NCBI GenBank assembly: GCA_964630925.1
Contig: CAZVZK010000212.1
Span: 1-14,619, forward strand
Source of the DNA: RGDT01 sp964630925
Lineage (GTDB): Bacteria; Planctomycetota; Planctomycetia; Gemmatales; Gemmataceae
Length of the DNA stretch: 14,619 nucleotides
Direction: 5' to 3'
Each line of letters opens with the position of its first letter. Position 1 is the first letter of the stretch. Positions 14,083-14,619 of this stretch are shown here, one piece after another. Under the pieces are notes generated by a model, which made no database searches, was not told where the DNA came from, and worked only from the letters and a program-made list of their open reading frames with translations. The translations under genes and the position numbers were made by a program.

Positions 14083-14619
14083 ATGGCCATCCGTCTGTTG
14101 CTCCTCGCCGGCGTCGCGCTGGCGAGCCTGTCCCTCTTCGGGCCGGCGCGGGCCGCCGAGGAGGACGCGCCCAAGAAGTTCATGGTGTACGTCGGGACGG
14201 GCACGTCCCCGAAGGGCAGCGAGGGCATCTACCGCTTCACGTTCGACCCCGCCACGGGCAAGGTGGGCGAGCCGTCGCTCGCGGCCAAGACGAGGAACCC
14301 GACCTTCCTGGCGCTGCACCCGGCGGGCAAGTTCCTGTATGCCGTGGGCGAGTTCAACGACTTCGGCAAGGACAAGAAGAAGAAGGGTGGCGCGGGGGCG
14401 ATCAACGCCTTCAAGATCGATGACAAGGGCGACCTCGAGCTGCTCAACCAGGAGTCGAGCGGCGGCGGAGGCCCGTGCCACATCATCGTGGACAAGGCCG
14501 GCAAGAACGTGCTGGCTGCCAACTACGGCGGCGGCAGCGCCTGCGTGCTGCCGATCAAGGACGGCGGCAAGGTCGGCGAGGCGACCGGGTTCGTGCAGCA
14601 CATGGGCAAGAGCGTGAAC
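14083..14619 (+). CDS. Exported lactonase-family beta-propeller (COG2706 type), 3' end cut by the window
   Basis: The frame runs open to the last base, 179 codons. The N-terminus is a typical signal peptide (MAIRLLLLAGVALASLSLFGPARA, cleavage near residue 24), so the protein is exported. The rest matches the seven-bladed lactonase/6-phosphogluconolactonase-like family: MVYVGTGTSPKGSEGIYRF, then NPTFLALHPAGKFLYAVGE and, later, GPCHIIVDKAGKNVLAANYGGGSACVLPI. Family members in planctomycetes are often exported, so a cytoplasmic 6-phosphogluconolactonase role in the pentose phosphate pathway is unlikely; the substrate is unknown. A Lys-rich insert (GKDKKKKGG) lies between two blades. The start codon follows a GGGGGCG stretch. 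The C-terminal half is outside the window, so completeness cannot be judged. Confidence 0.88.
   Translation, partial: MAIRLLLLAGVALASLSLFGPARAAEEDAPKKFMVYVGTGTSPKGSEGIYRFTFDPATGKVGEPSLAAKTRNPTFLALHPAGKFLYAVGEFNDFGKDKKKKGGAGAINAFKIDDKGDLELLNQESSGGGGPCHIIVDKAGKNVLAANYGGGSACVLPIKDGGKVGEATGFVQHMGKSVN

Overview
This window looks like the chromosome of a planctomycete, most likely a member of the Gemmataceae. GC is very high, with a G or C in nearly every third codon position. The gene content is typical of the group: a DUF1549/DUF1553 protein beside a DUF1501 protein, WD40 proteins, a secreted lactonase-type beta-propeller, and an archaeal-type formylmethanofuran:tetrahydromethanopterin formyltransferase (Ftr). 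The taxonomic call is an inference from gene families, not from a marker gene. I see no rRNA, tRNA, CRISPR array, transposase or phage gene.

Layout. (a) 1-2134: the 3' part of a large-subunit catalase (KatE/HPII type), then a small Tat-exported, cysteine-containing protein of unknown function. (b) 2236-3006, minus strand: a lipoprotein with a tyrosine-phosphatase-like domain whose catalytic Cys and Arg are missing. (c) 3234-4735: 5-formyltetrahydrofolate cyclo-ligase overlapping ftr by ATGA, joining a folate gene to a methanopterin gene in one transcription unit. (d) 4850-5893: a HEAT/TPR protein and a 53-residue acidic small protein, followed by a strong hairpin. (e) 6009-12217: a co-directional run of DUF1549/DUF1553, DUF1501, a membrane fatty acid desaturase, a secreted WD40 protein with a TTG start, and a second WD40 protein without a signal peptide. 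(f) 12388-12745: two very small genes meeting tail to tail, one of them 37% Lys+Arg. (g) 12746-12996: an AT-richer divergent control region with a triplicated direct repeat and a palindrome. (h) 12997-14619: a MarR-family regulator, a Dps miniferritin with all five ferroxidase ligands, and the start of an exported lactonase-family beta-propeller.

How the genes may work together. Catalase, Dps and the MarR regulator point to peroxide and iron stress defence, though catalase lies over 11 kb from the other two. MarR and Dps are 49 bp apart and probably co-transcribed, with the repeats and palindrome upstream as candidate operators. The cyclo-ligase/Ftr pair belongs to one-carbon metabolism. The DUF1549-DUF1501 pair is the common planctomycete exported couple of unknown biochemical role; the desaturase placed 9 bp behind it is the unusual part.

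The most noteworthy items are the folate/methanopterin overlap, the desaturase attached to the DUF1549/DUF1501 pair, the degenerate phosphatase lipoprotein, and the repeat-rich control region before marR with its two small neighbouring genes. No single gene set here is convincingly a wholly new system.
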